Shown: positions 10,892 to 49,300 of the stretch, piece by piece
Numbering within the stretch: position 1 is the first letter of the stretch
Layout: each line of letters opens with the position of its first letter
Origin: Branchiostoma floridae
Taxonomy: Eukaryota > Chordata > Leptocardii > Amphioxiformes > Branchiostomatidae
Reading direction: 5' to 3'
NCBI RefSeq assembly: GCF_000003815.2
Contig: NC_049986.1
Location: forward strand, 690,864 to 754,863
DNA length: 64,000 bases
Position numbers and translations under genes: made by a program
The notes under the pieces: model-generated
What the model saw: only the letters and a program-made list of their open reading frames with translations
Told to the model about the DNA's origin: nothing
Databases searched by the model: none

Positions 10892-13800
10892 TAAGACTCT
10901 TTAGCCTATGTTTGGAATGGATAAATTCAGTTAGGCTTTCACTTGAAAATTGCTTGACTCATCTCTTCCACACGTTTATAGGCTCTGAAAAAACTCTCTG
11001 AATTCTATTTTGAGATATAGATATAAGAAGAGACTGTGTTTAAGTTTTCTTATTAGAGTTTTATTGGTTAAAGTACAATTTTGATGATAGAAGTTGTAAC
11101 AACACAGACTCCTATGAAAGCTACGTTGTATATGACAAGAATGGAAATATGCATGTAAACTACTGCATGTTGTATAGAATTCTATCAAATGTCATGTTAC
11201 AAGTGTGTCTCTGTCATGACAATGAAGTTACATTGAAGTTATATACAATATACACATGGAGTTCAAGGCTCAGAATTCTTACAAATTGTCTAAACATAAC
11301 TCATTTGTATTTGATACACTGTGGTAACTTGAAAGTTACTAACTTCCTGTGTACCTTGAATGTATCTAGCACACTGTACAGATTGTAAGATGCATTTTTG
11401 TTGGGTCCTTTGGATGCAAAAGAACAAATATTGTTGAGGTGTTATCTTTTACGTTTTCCAAAGTTCCATCCAGAAAATGAAGCATTGTTTATGATCCTTT
11501 GCAGTACCCTGAAAAACAGTTTTTGTAAATATTGATATTTTTGAGGGACAGAAATATTGATAATTTTCTGTTCCTGATAAGTTCTACGTCAGATAACTTT
11601 GATGAATTAAACATTTTTGATCTCGTTCCTTCATATCTTCCTTGATTCCATATCATTGACCAATTAGATATGAATATCTCAATATTGATGAGACATTTCC
11701 AAGACAAGGCTTCTATTTTTTTTTTACTTCATTGTGCACATGTTGTAACATGCCACACTATGCTTAATATCAGAAAGTATGTTGTTTGGAATTAGTTGGG
11801 AGTAGTAAAATCATTCTTTATTCGAAGACAGAAAAAATATACATTTATCCTAGGTCATGTGGGTCATTGCTGACCGAACATGCAGGGGGTATTGACAGAT
11901 ATTGCACAATGCAAGTTGCTTTCCTCAAAATCATATTGCATGGTTGTCTCAATTACAGTTACAATCACAATATTTTTTTTTTCAGTTATAAAAATATATC
12001 ACTTTTGATACTGGACCCGATCTCAAAACAGGTGAGAGTGGCTGATACTCCTGCAGTTCTCAAGTCTGTCACTAGGGCGCTGTACGTATTGACCTTCCGG
12101 TCATGACTGGCTTTAATGTTCTGTTCGAAGGGTACAGTCAGTTCTTGTGGATGGTCTTCTGTTCTTGCAAGTAAATAACCAAGTCTGGTTTCTGAGTAGT
12201 TGGTATTGTATGAACCGGAATGGTACCTCCGTTAGTCGTGTAACCTTGTATGCCCGCATAGATGCCCAGTAACTCAATCGTGACAGATAAATTTGTTCTC
12301 TTGAATTTCCACGCTGAAAGATTTTTAACGCGAATTTTTTTTCTTTCAATCGCCCAAAAAAGTAGTAACAATATTGTTTATTGGTGACAGGGCTTACCAT
12401 TTTGGATGGTCATCTTGGGAATTAAGCTCTCCCAAAAAGCAGTCCTTTCAACAGACACAATTTAACGTTATACGTATAGAGGCTGGCTATAACTTTCGGG
12501 ATGAATGGAAGGGAGTGGCAGACATCGCCATACAATTAAATGAACTGAAGTTAAAAAAACAAACATAAAAGAAACCGCCACAGACATGCATCTGTAAACA
12601 GCTGCGCTTATGAATCATTCATATATCTCGAATCAAGTATAACAGGTTTCAAGAGACTCGGTGCTACAAACAGATTTGTATATATCTTTGGATGCCACAA
12701 CTTCCATACTGCAAAAATAGGCAAATATATTAGAAGGAATACCGAAAGTAATGATTACGTACCCTACTCCATTGTAATACTATATCAAAGAATTATGTTA
12801 GCCCTTATTGTTATATTAACTAGGATGTTAAGCTTTATTCTATACCTGTATTTTGTAATAGTTGTTGCCATACATTGTACCGAGTACAATTGTCGTGCAA
12901 TAAAGCTCTTTTATAACACAGATGACACAATCCAGCCGTGTGTGGCAGACTCCGCGGCGGCTTGTCTGTCACTGAAATTGTGCGTCTATCCCTGAGCTTA
13001 TGAGAATACCGTTCTATCACGCAAATATCTCACCATGTGCGTGAGAGGAGGAAGAGATTCGGCAGCTACAGCAGGCTAGGTTTACGCGAGAGGACAAAGA
13101 GCTAATAATAATTGTTATGCGAGGATCTATATGTGGGATATGAACTACGCATTACATATGATATATTTGCGGTACAAATTACGAATTAGATAAAATTATA
13201 ATTCAGAGCTTTCTGCCGCATTTGGCTTCCGCATTTGATCAAGGCCGTCATCTGAATCTGAAAATTCTTTCATAACCGTCAAAGTAATAAAAGGTTACGC
13301 AAGGCGTGACTAACTAGTGATTAGCAAAATAGATTCATGACACAACTAAAATCCGACGATCTCATCTTTGATCACTATATCTCTCACCAGAAGAAAACAA
13401 TCATGACATACATGGTCCAGCCGAAAGCTTAGTGACTTAGACATGTGAAGCCGGTCTCCTTACAGCTCATGAGGACGTAATCACTCACCCCCCGACTCTT
13501 TAAATGTATTCAATGCACCAAATGCACAAAGCATCATACATCGACATTGTACAAAACAACAACTATTCCTGGAATTCTTGCCACTCCATATATGCTTCAC
13601 TATCAGGTTCGCCCCTATAGCGTCACTGGAAAGAGTTCGGAGACCCTACGGAATATGTACACAGTCAACTAACTTACACAGGTCACAATGTTGACAGTCC
13701 GATCATTTATCACTTGGAAGGATTGTGGCCTTTTGCATTAACTATACAAGTTATGAAATTATTTGCATAATTGTTATCTCTTAATGTTCCGCTTACCATA

Positions 13801-13985
13801 AACTGCATATGGTACAGGTATTTGAGTAGTACAATAATGGAAAGCACTAAAATATATATAGAAATTTTCACTTTATTGTGTACGTCACTGTGTACGCTAC
13901 CTGTATACCAACTCAAATATCACGAAAATCCGTCGTTCCTTTGTTCAATTACTCTACGTGGAAAATTTTGACAGAATGCCCCTGC
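10892..13985. other. intergenic stretch between AK8 and tyrosinase
   Basis: AT-rich sequence with only short unsupported frames. It may include the end of the AK8 3' UTR. I see no gene and no repeat pairing in it. Confidence 0.5.
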
Positions 13986-13989
13986 AGTT

Positions 13990-14310
13990 CCAGAGCAAGT
14001 TACAATGGAGGCCAAACATACACCACTTCTTCTTTACATCACAGGCTATCTGCCACAAAAAAACCAAGACCATGGCACGTCCAGAACAAAAGATACAAAC
14101 AAAAATGGAAGTTGTGCTGCAGTATCAATGTCACATACCAGGGCACCCAAAGTCGACCCTGACCTTTGTCTTCGCAACACCTACCCACATATCAAATGTC
14201 ATGTCAAATGTTATTGTAATCCATCAAGTGGTTCTTGATTTATGCTGACTACAAAAATACGAAAACACATACACACAGACACACCCAAAACTATATATAT
14301 CTCAATTTTT
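13990..14310 (+). repeat. dispersed repeat ending in a CA-rich tract, copy 1
   Basis: It begins near GCTATCTGCCACAAAA and ends in an ACAC/AGAC tract followed by TTTCATGGAGATAA. A diverged copy in the same orientation is at 41295-41595. The structure suggests a retroelement end with an associated microsatellite. It lies within 230 bases of the tyrosinase start. Confidence 0.7.
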
Positions 14311-14538
14311 CATGGAGATAAAAATCACGAAATTCACGACTAATGCTGTGATCCCCATGCAAATCCGGACTTACACTACCACCGGAGGCACTCATCGAGG
14401 CGCAGGCGTAGTAGCTCAGTTTCAGACGTATTATTGCAGGGTCAGAGAAAACAGCTCTATTGTTGAAAGTGAAACTGTTGCCTGCAGGTACCTTCAATTT
14501 GGAGTCGAACGGCTGCGGCGCAGACAGTCCAAGTCAAA

Positions 14539-17500
14539 ATGCAGACAGCAGGGTTAGTTGTGCTGTATGTGGCGGTAGCCACCTTGGCACCTGTTACCGA
14601 GGCACAGTTCCCTAGCGTGTGTACCACGGCGGATCACCTGAGAAGTAAGGAGTGCTGTCCCGTACCTGCAGGCAGGCGCTTCACGCAGCCATGCGGCGGG
14701 CCTGGGCGGGGGAGCTGCCGGGTCATCCCCGATGGTACCATGAAGGTTTATGACCACAAGCCGAACTGGGCCCGAGACGACCGAAGCCAATGGCCCAAGC
14801 TATTCTTCAACCGATCATGTGCCTGCGAATTCCCGTTCTCCGGCTATGACTGCAGCAAGTGCGTTTGGGGGCGCTATGGGTCTGCCTGTGATGTCGCCAA
14901 AACTATCGTGCGGAAAAATGTCACAGGCCTTTCGTCTGAGGACAGAGTTAAGTACCAGACATATCTCAACAGAGCGAAGACCGTCGTGAGCGACTACGCC
15001 GTGGCCACGGAGTTCTATGACACCATGGTCAACTCTGATGGGATCAACCCGAGCTTTGTCAACGTTTCTGTGTATGACCTCCTCGTCTGGATGCACTACT
15101 ACGCTTCACGAGAGACGATTTTGTCTCCAGACAATGACATTTGCAAGGTCGATGGTGACTGTGTGTTAGACATGGCGCATGACGCTGTGGGCTTTCTGAC
15201 TTGGCATCGCGGCTACCTGCTAGAAATGGAGCGGTTAATCCAGGAGGTGAACAATGACCCCGACTGGGCCTTACCGTACTGGGACTGGACAGTGTCTGAA
15301 CAGTGTGACATCTGCACTAACGACTTTGTGGGAGCCAACGACGACAACGGGAATCTGGACAGTGGGTCTGCATTCGCAGGGTGGGAGGTTCTCTGTACAG
15401 ACTCGGAAGAACAACATAACATATTAAAACCGTGCGACCCCAACCACCGACGCGTACCACCTGAGAAGCTGAAGAGAAACCCGGGAACACAGGATAAAGG
15501 GAAGTGGGGAGATTCCATCGACGAACTACCTCGGAAGGAGGAAGTCGATTTTGCACTGCGTTTTGCGACGTTTGACAGCAGCCCTTTCGACAAGACCTCT
15601 GACTGCGTCTTCCGTAACTTAGTGGAAGGCTACGCGGACACAAAAACTGGCAAATATCGTCCGGATGATACAGGTAAGTCCATAGTAAAAGTTGTTGTCG
15701 CTTCTATTAGCTTTGAAAATAGTGGCTAACGTTTTCTCAATTTTAGCGTAGATGGGCTTTGCCGAATTGGTGGTAAATGCAGTTGTCCACTAGCCTGGGT
15801 ATCATCCTCCATAGTGACCGCTGGCTCAATCTTTCCGAAGCCACAGATTTGCCCCTGTGTACTGCCGGATCGGGGGGGGGGGGGGGGGGGTTTACCCCTC
15901 GGTGTACCCAAAAATACCCCGGGAGCCACAAGGAGCCCCAGGGGGATAAGTCATACCCGAAAGTGCCATAAACCAGCCCGTGAGCTGCCGGTAGAGCACC
16001 CTTTTCCCAATAAGGACCGAAGCCTTAGCAAATGAATAGATTGAGTCAGCGGTAACCACGGTGGATGACACCAAGGCTAGTGGACAACTCAAACTGTCAC
16101 TGAACAACTTTTTTTTTCAGATAGTTCTCTAAAACTGAGGAATTCGACTTTGTTCCTATTAAACAGGACCGAATGGAGAAAAGATTCCCGGGGCCCACAC
16201 TCTCCACAACCACGTGCATCTCTACCTGAACGGCACCATGAGTGATGTACCCTCGTCAGCCAACGACCCAATCTTTTGGCTTCATCACGCCTTCATTGAC
16301 CGTATCTTCGAGAAATGGCTGCGAAAGTTCAAGTCGGTGTTTACTATAACGTTATATTTTTTTGTTGTTTCAATTATAACTAAACCGCTTTTCTTGTTGG
16401 ACCGGTCCGGAAAAACGGACATGAAAAAAAAAAATGAGTGGACTGCTAGATGTGGAATCGATTAGCCAATGAACAGATTATGTTCGCAGGCGTGTACACG
16501 TTTTGGGGCTTACCTGACCGAGAAAATTAAACTATGATAACAACGTTAGAGTTTATAGTCATTTCTACCAAGTAAGTTTCTGCAGTCAAACGTAGCGTTG
16601 TTTACATGAAGATAGGATGTCAAAGCTCCAGTGGAAAACGGACACTCCACCAAACAGATTTCTTTGTAGCGAAATGGACCATTGTTTTGAGTATCGCCCA
16701 TTTACAAGTTTTCACAGACAGTTAGGTCCAGGTTCCTCTGGACCTGAGCCGGACCTGCACTAGTCCTGAATTTTCTGTGCCGGTACCCACTTCTGCACAA
16801 CATATTTGCTAATGCCAAAGTCACCGACTATCAAATAAGAACGTTGGCTCAGGTGTCCCAAGCCGACGAAGTCAAACATGATTTGATTGGTTTTTCAGAC
16901 CACAATGTGTTTTACACGTATTTGTCAAATGCTAGGTATTAACTTCATAACTGATATTCGTGATATTTTAGGTAGAATATTCATTTTTTTCTAACATCCG
17001 AGAAGGCTCAATTTTGAAACAGGTTATTGACTTGATATTCAGTTCACTATTTTAAATGTACAGGCAATTTTTCCTTTGACGTTTTCAGACACGAGAGCTT
17101 TTTTTTACAGTAAGCTTATAGCACATTTATGTTAGAATATTGCACTTGGCATGTCATCGGCTTCCAAGGATGGGCATGAAGTAATTTGTCTTTTCGTTCC
17201 AACGCAGACCTGCTGTTTCTGAGTACCCGCTAGATGGCGCTCCACCAGGCCATAACAGGGATGAGTACATCGTGCCTCTCTTCCCACCCTACACACACGA
17301 GTCTGTCTTCAAAGCGTCAACTGACTTGGGCTACGACTTTGAAGGAGTAGATGCTGACGGTGAGCATATTATTCTGAGTTTAGTTTATATAGCATATAAC
17401 AAGCTTTTGATTACCCACACGTGCATGGTACATGTATTTAACTGGCAATCATTCTTCAGTTCTATTTTTGAAACGTATTCACTGACAATGTTCATGCATA

Positions 17501-17747
17501 TTTTGAATACAGAAGTGACACAAACCATTATTAGCAGTTACAGCATTCATTTAGCCGCCTTTTCAATATGTAAAACATTTTTTCCTCCAAAGGAACATCT
17601 GATGGGGATGAAGAGGGCAACACCGACCTGGGGGAGTGTAAAAATGGGTCGGAAGCAGTCAGCGTTGTTGCTAGCATTGCCACGCCCTTGGCGACCATCT
17701 CCGCCATCGCTGGAGCATTGATCATCATATTACTCACCAAGAACTAA
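14539..17747 (+). CDS. TYR: tyrosinase, 4 coding exons
   Basis: A type-3 copper oxidase of melanin synthesis (tyrosine to dopaquinone), predicted to be a type I membrane glycoprotein. Exons: 14539-15673, 16167-16332, 17208-17359, 17593-17747, giving 535 aa (human TYR has 529). The signal peptide covers about residues 1-22. A Cys-rich EGF-like region follows ([18 protein letters not shown], about 94-110). CuA histidines are H186 (WMHYY), H214 (MAHDA) and H223 (TWHRG). CuB histidines are H392 and H396 ([15 protein letters not shown]) and H419 ([13 protein letters not shown]). The SAN...HHAF form is that of tyrosinase rather than TYRP1/DCT. The exon 2 donor is AA|GTCGGT, chosen because it restores frame and the conserved spacing to GHNR. 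One membrane helix ends the protein (about 507-532), leaving only TKN behind it. Confidence 0.95.
15781..16090. mobile_element. inverted-repeat element in tyrosinase intron 1
   Basis: The ends AGTTGTCCACTAGCC and its reverse complement continue as an imperfect inverted repeat (GGTATCATCC against GGATGACACC). The interior carries a run of 19 G (15872-15890). The TAGCCTGG-like inner terminus resembles the smaller elements at 44185-44286 and 51911-52007. Confidence 0.75.
15872..15890 (+). repeat. G19 homopolymer
   Basis: Nineteen consecutive G inside the MITE of tyrosinase intron 1. It could form a quadruplex; the true length may differ because such runs are error-prone. Confidence 0.9.
16545..16800 (-). 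repeat. dispersed repeat, copy A (tyrosinase intron 2)
   Basis: The reverse complement matches 27600-27850 over most of its length, including the shared block ACTCAAAACAATGGTCCATT, and a degenerate CAGGT/CCAGGT tract. Family unknown to me. Confidence 0.75.
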
Positions 17748-19689
17748 CAGTAACACTTTTGGCTGTTTGGCACAATACATCAACCCCCTTTATGCATGCT
17801 TCAGGCACTTGATTGAAACTTAACGTTAGTATACATTTTCTGACAGAGTTTTACAGAGAAAAATGTTGGTAATGTTTGTGTGTGTGGCGTGTGTGTGTTT
17901 GTATATTTTTTTGGACGTGGTATGGTCTTGGTGTTTTTGGTAGCAAATTCTGGGCCCCTAGGATCTTGCTCTGGAACTGCAGTGGCATTTTTGTTAATTA
18001 TTCAAGGAGGATAACATAACCAAAGGAAATACTTCAATAATTTCTATATTGGGCATACAAGTAGCTTAGACATAGATGTACACAATGAGATGCATATCAT
18101 GCAAACAAGGACTCAATTCAACTGTTTTCCATAAGAACAAGCTGGTGAGTTTTAGTCAGATGTGTACATCTGTAAGGTTAGATGTTGGAATATTAGCTTG
18201 TGTTTGTGTACAAATGTATGTGACTATACAGTTCTATGCGCATTCATAGAAATTTTCAGTTACTAACAGTACAATGTTATACCATAGCATGTTATAGAAG
18301 TACTTGATACTGTAACACTGATTATAAAAAACAAAACAAACTTATCCCTCTTGTTGATAAAGACTGCTTTAATACATATGAAACAAGTATACAGTAGAAC
18401 ATATGTATGTACATCATAAATAGGTATGGCTTCGGCACTGGAGATACGTATGACAACATAAGAACAAAAGAAATATCATCGTATCATAACAAGATGTCAG
18501 CTCCTTTGCATCATTAACTTGTAAACCAAACAATGAGAAGTTCACAAATAAATAGTCTGCAATAATTCATAAATACAATGTTGATGTTTGCGGGCCATAA
18601 TGAAAAACATATTTTTGCAGCAAAAGGAAACTGTTAACAATATGGAGATGCTAGTTAATAGGAACAATTTCCCTAAGAGAATAAGCTGCATTGGTGAATA
18701 CAATATGACCATTAGATGCAGAGAACTTGCTTGGAAGACTTTTGCTACAATTGAAATATATCCAGATATGTTGATAATAGTCATCTGCTTTCTGCTACAA
18801 CGGTTGATATTTTGCTGTACATTTCCACAACTTTATCCAGTCTTAACCTATATTAAATATAGATAATTCAACCCGTACGTTTACTTTTCGCATCAATATT
18901 GTTCTGGCTTCTTCCTGCAAAACCATTGTACAAACCTCTACAGTTGCTAACATCCTGGTTACCATAGCTTGCCTTTGAAAGTATCCTTCACCCTTATTGC
19001 TGAACAGAGCCTTGAGAAAAGTCTTTTGATGTGTATAGTTACTGTACTCTTTCCATATACTAGTAACCATCATTACATTTGGAAGGGTTGGGTTCTGTAA
19101 TAAAGAGGTGTCTGAGGTATCTCTTCTGTTAAGTATGGGTGAAAAAAATTTAATTCATGAATTTATTTTATCACAGACTTAATCCTTTCACGATATGAAA
19201 GACACCATGAGTACACGTATGTACAATGTGACAACTTTTGTGTTCACTAGGGTAAGTTCGCCTGTCACTTGATAGATACATGTACATGCCCAATGTACAT
19301 CATTTTCTTGCTCATGTTGGACAAGAAACAATTTCTCTCAGAAAAAAAATCTTCCTTTTGAAGCACAGATTATCACCATATGTAGAATTTAAGTCCAGTG
19401 CTCAACAGTCAATGATGTTGATGCACATGTACACCAGGGGGCAGGGTTTAGAGTTTTGGAAAAAAAGTTACTAAATCTTTAAAACTTCCAATGACCTTTA
19501 AAAACCTCCCATGTACTGAAGTTGACAATAGTTCCTAGACAGGTACTTTTTCTCGTAATCTTATAAAACTCAGCTTTTTAAGCAACGTCTTTTGCACAAC
19601 AATGGCTTATAGAACTTTCCTAATGGCATAAACACTACGAGTTGTTATAGTATACAATATAATACAACAGCACACTGCAGTGTGGTGTG
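17748..19689. other. convergent 3' regions of tyrosinase and TNNI3K-like genes
   Basis: The stretch between the two stop codons presumably holds both 3' UTRs. Possible poly(A) signals are AATAAA at 18547-18552 on + and its complement TTTATT at 19162-19167 for the - strand gene; neither is proven. TG-repeat tract at about 17877-17903. No coding evidence. Confidence 0.5.
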
Positions 19690-44762
<25,073 letters not shown>

Positions 44763-44824
44763 CCAGTTCCCTTCCCTGCTCCAGGGTAACTTAGTGATGG
44801 TACTGAGGAGTACTGTCTTCCGCA

Positions 44825-46322
44825 CTGGAAAACAACAACAAATAGTTACATGTGTGAATTACACAAACAATTAACTGCAACGTTCAGCTAACACACATGA
44901 ATACACATTAAAAATATCATGTTGCTATTTCGAAGATGCACAAATAGTAAAATTCGGTGACGTTAGAAAAATGCACAAGTAACGTTACTGTATATAACGG
45001 TACATGTACATCTTCAAATTATAACATATTATAATATGCTTGCAATAAACAATTTTAGGAGATACCTGATGATGTCCAGATATAGCGTTGTTATGAATCA
45101 GGAACAAAGACCATACTATGCTGGGACGATTTCTGTGTCGTTGTTTCGTTTCCCCAATTTCACCAGAAATATAGCTAGAGCAAAAGCTTTTGCATGAGCC
45201 TCCCCTCCCCACTAGTAGTAGCAACCAAGCATCCCGTTACTTCTAAGTATCGCACAGCGCAATTTCACACGGATTGTAGGCTGAACACTGGGCAAACTTT
45301 CCACTGCGCGTCATCACAAAGCTATGGGATAAGGGTGGGGGAACGGGATGTAAAGCCCCTGACTATATTTGGATCGCCTGGAAATATTTTCGTCTGCTGG
45401 CGGAACAGACCGAAGTGAAGCTCCACCGCGCGGATCGTACCCACCCAAACACCTTTGTCTTCCTGTCCTCTCTGTGCGATAGTTGAGGGAAAATCCGTGT
45501 TCGAAGATGGCTAAGTTGGTGCTGGTGTCTTTCTGGACGCTGTAGAGCAAGCAGGTTGAGCTACACGTTGTCCACGATGGAAGATTTCTGACTACAAATT
45601 CTTGGCGCTTGCACAGAATCCCGCGAGCCGGTCTCTGAATCGGGGTGAAGTTCAGGCATCAAATGACGGGCGACTAGAACGACAGGGGGTGGCAGGATAA
45701 TAACTACACATTACTTTGCGATTAACTTGCCTAATTACGACAAAGATAAAATAGAAAATGTATTAAATTATCCAAATTTTAACATAAAGTATCGATACTG
45801 CATCAAAATATCTCTTTAATATGTAATCAAACACAATTCTTAACATAAAATCCCCCATTCACTTCTGGTATAGTCTGTTACAGTCAAAGGTCAACAGGAA
45901 GCGTATTCCCGTCATGCCAGTCGCCAAGAAAGATGTCCATTACTTAAGGGGAGTTCTTATTTTTAAAGTCATGTATCTTACCTAGTAAAACAAAATATCT
46001 GCAAAGTTATTCATTTAATATATTTATAATATACTGAAGTAATAATCTTCTTCATGTTTTAGTTTGTTTTGGTTATAAAAAGTACATTTTAACTTATGTA
46101 TAAGATATTAAGAAAAAGCAACACCCCTACAATGATAATACTGACGGTCCACTTAACTCCTAATCGACCAATAGTAACAGCTACACAAAACACGAAGCGT
46201 AGTGGGGCGACTGGTGAGAGTTGTTTTGACGCTCACTTTCTGGAAGAAACTCCGGCAAAATGTTACCAGATAAGTGATCAGTGGCATTCTATGGGGCGAT
46301 GGCGACCTAAAGGAGAGTCGAG
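44825..46322. promoter_or_regulatory. divergent 5' region between the TNNI3K-like gene and the armadillo-like gene
   Basis: The kinase coding exon begins just after an acceptor at 44825-44826, so a 5' UTR exon lies further right; an excellent - strand donor CATCAG|GTATCT at 45066/45065 is a candidate for its end. The ATG of the + strand gene is at 46323. The two starts lie about 1.1-1.3 kb apart. No TATA box was recognised. Confidence 0.5.
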
Positions 46323-49300
46323 ATGGCGGTAGACCTGGCGAAGAACGCCGGCTTCGACCGAGAAGTCGTGCGGACTCGACGGGGCGACCAGCAGGAGTAT
46401 TTCTCGTCGCTCCTCTGTAAGGACAAGCGGTCTCATGAGGCCCTGGAGATGCTCGTCTCTGACCTGCACGCGGACAAGGAGGGCACGGTCAGCACTTTCT
46501 TGAGCCACTCGGGGTCCGAGGATTTCCTGTGGGGACTGGTCAGGCTACTGGACACCGATAACCCCAGGTTAGAACTGACCTGTTGACCNNNNNNNNNNNN
46601 NNNNNNNNNNNNNNNNNNNNNNNNNNNNNNNNNNNNNNNNNNNNNNNNNNNNNNNNNNNNNNNNNNNNNNNNNNNNNNNNNNNNNNNNGCAAATCAAAAT
46701 CATGTAGCACACTTTTGTTTGGATGGGCAAGTGAATATAATTAAATGCTTTTAAGTCCTTGGGGATTTAATTTTGCGATAAGATAAGAAAATGGAGTGTT
46801 TGTGATGGCAGTCGTAATAAGGCGGTAGGTATAAAGAAGCTATGTATTTTCACAAGCCTCCTTCAAAGACTTACGGAGGGTTGCCAAAAAGTTTTAGGAG
46901 AGTGATGGTTCACAATTTTCAACATGGGCTTTGTTTATAGTTCTCTACTACAGTAGAAGCCGCTTAATTGCACGGCCTATTTGCCAGCGGATTTCGTGCA
47001 ATTATCCGACTGGTGCAATAATGCGAAGTTATCTAGCTGGACCGCACTGTTTTGGGATTTGGGGGTTCCGTGCAGTTAACAGAAGTGTGCGTTAATCCGG
47101 TGTGCAATTAAGTGGCTTCTACTGTAGTATGCCAGGAGAGGGAGTTTTTCAGTTGAGGTAAAACTCCCTCTTCGGCTAACTCCCTCTCCTAAGTTTGCAG
47201 TGAAGCAGTCACTGGGAAAACAGTGAATATTTAAGTTTAAGTACAAGAATTTCAATATACATATGCAATTACAGTTATTAGTGACTGTCATTATTAGAGT
47301 AGGATAGCTTGCTAGTGGTCCTGTAAAATAAAGTATTATCCGCTATATTTGGATCTTTTGATATGCATACTTTATTTTGCATGCATTGTTTGTGCACCAT
47401 CCAGCTATTGTTTAGAGCTGCACTGCTTTCTACTTAATTCTATAGCATTAATTCCCATAATAATAGGTAATTATCTCAGCTAACGTCCTGGAAAATCTGT
47501 CCCGTAAAACAGGTGACTGTCCTTACGGACATTGCTAAAAATATGTCCAACTTGCTTACATTTGCATTACAATTAAATGCAAGTTGTGTTATTAATCATC
47601 ACATAATCATGTGGCAATAATGTGCACACATTTCTTGGATTACATTAAAACCAACACTATAAGTGGTGCATTTACATTTGAGTTTTACATTTACAATAAT
47701 TGAATTCGACTGAGACCCCATTCACACTCAGAAAAACGATTCGAATAAAACATGTTATCCGAATAAAACTACCCGATCCGAATAAAACTTAGCAGTATGA
47801 ACGCTCCCAAATCACTTGGATTTCATCGATTCGAATCCCTCGCGATCCACCTCGGGGAGGTGGGTAAAACTCCGGGAAGTGGATAAAACTGCGCCGCGGG
47901 GAGTCTCGATCCGTGCGATTCGGCAGTGTGAACGCGCAAGTGGATAGGATTCCGCTTATTCCGGGTTGTAACGCCATTCATCCGGGAACTTGGGGTCATA
48001 CTTCGAAACACTACACACGCCTGATTGCTTCGTTTTTCAGCAAGCATTTTCCGCCGTATTTTACTTCCAACAACAATAAGAGGAAAGAAAGGGAAATCTT
48101 CATCATTCGCCAAGTGGACACCGTAACAAACGAAGCTGCTTATTTCCATCTGGGGGTGGGAGGAGACGCAGAAAAAGCTCGGGAAGGTTCATAAAAACAG
48201 GGACATTGTAATATGAAGATACATCAGAAGGAATGGCGGAGCATGGAGTTGAGAAATCCCTCGACCAGTGCAGAAATAAAGTGAAGAATCTCACCGGCAA
48301 CTATCACAAGACGTAGCGATACATCTGTGAAACGCAACTTATGTTTTATTCAGATAAGACTGAGGGCGCACTAATCGGATTGCTGAAGAGCAGTGTGAAC
48401 ACAATTTTGGATCGGATAGAAAATTTTTTATTCGGATAAATGTTTTATTCGAATCGTTTTTCTGAGTGTGAATGGGGTCTGAAAGAAGTAAATGGTTTTG
48501 TGCCTTTCGAAAATTAATTTAGAGTCAAATTCTAAGGACTCAAGCAACAGTGCTCCTTGGTGGTATGAATACCTGTGTGCATGTAGGAATGCTGTAAAAG
48601 TTTCTCTGAATGTCAAGGTACAAAAGACCTTTGGACCAATTGGTAAATAAAAGTACATTAGTGTACGTACTGAAGCAGGATGTGGAGGAACGGAAGAGAT
48701 CAAGGTTTGCCCGTGACGGCAAGGTCAAGTGCATTGTGTGGTTAATTGGTGTAACTTGCCTTTTTATGAGAACCCAGGTGTGAATCCACCTGGAGTGGAA
48801 AAATGGTAAACAATAGTAGCGTAGGTCTTACTACAAACTTTCAACAGGTGTAGACTGTCAGTTTTTTCTTCCTTTTTTTTTCATCAAAGCTTCTTAGTCT
48901 AAACATTCCAGTTCACATCAAGAAAGTAAAAAATGGCTCTCTCTTACGCAAATTCTTACGACACAGTGTTTACTGATACCACTTGCATCTTAGAAAAGCC
49001 TTCCTATGACCATGAAAAATTAAAATTCCTGTTTAAAGCTGTTGCTATTCCAACTTCCATGGTCGACAGTCCTAACACCTTGAAAATCGCCATGTAAATC
49101 ATGTCTATCATCTCTATGGTCTGATATGCCGTTTTCCTCCTTCTGTGGGTAAACAATTGAGAGTCTTGGCAACCTACAATTTACCAAATTGAAAGGTACA
49201 TTGTGTACACAGTGTCAAGTAGTAGCCTAGGTGATGCTTTATCATTTTTATGCTAATTACATTCTTATCATTATCAGTGTTAGCTCACCTAGCTACTTTG

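Noticed and set aside
15213-15643. Long - strand frames (126 and 108 codons) opposite tyrosinase exon 1.
   Set aside because: Shadows of the tyrosinase coding strand without any independent motif.
47823-48149. 108-codon - strand frame inside the 47714 element.
   Set aside because: Runs through the terminal repeat zone of the transposon and has no domain; the + strand Myb-like remnant is the better reading.
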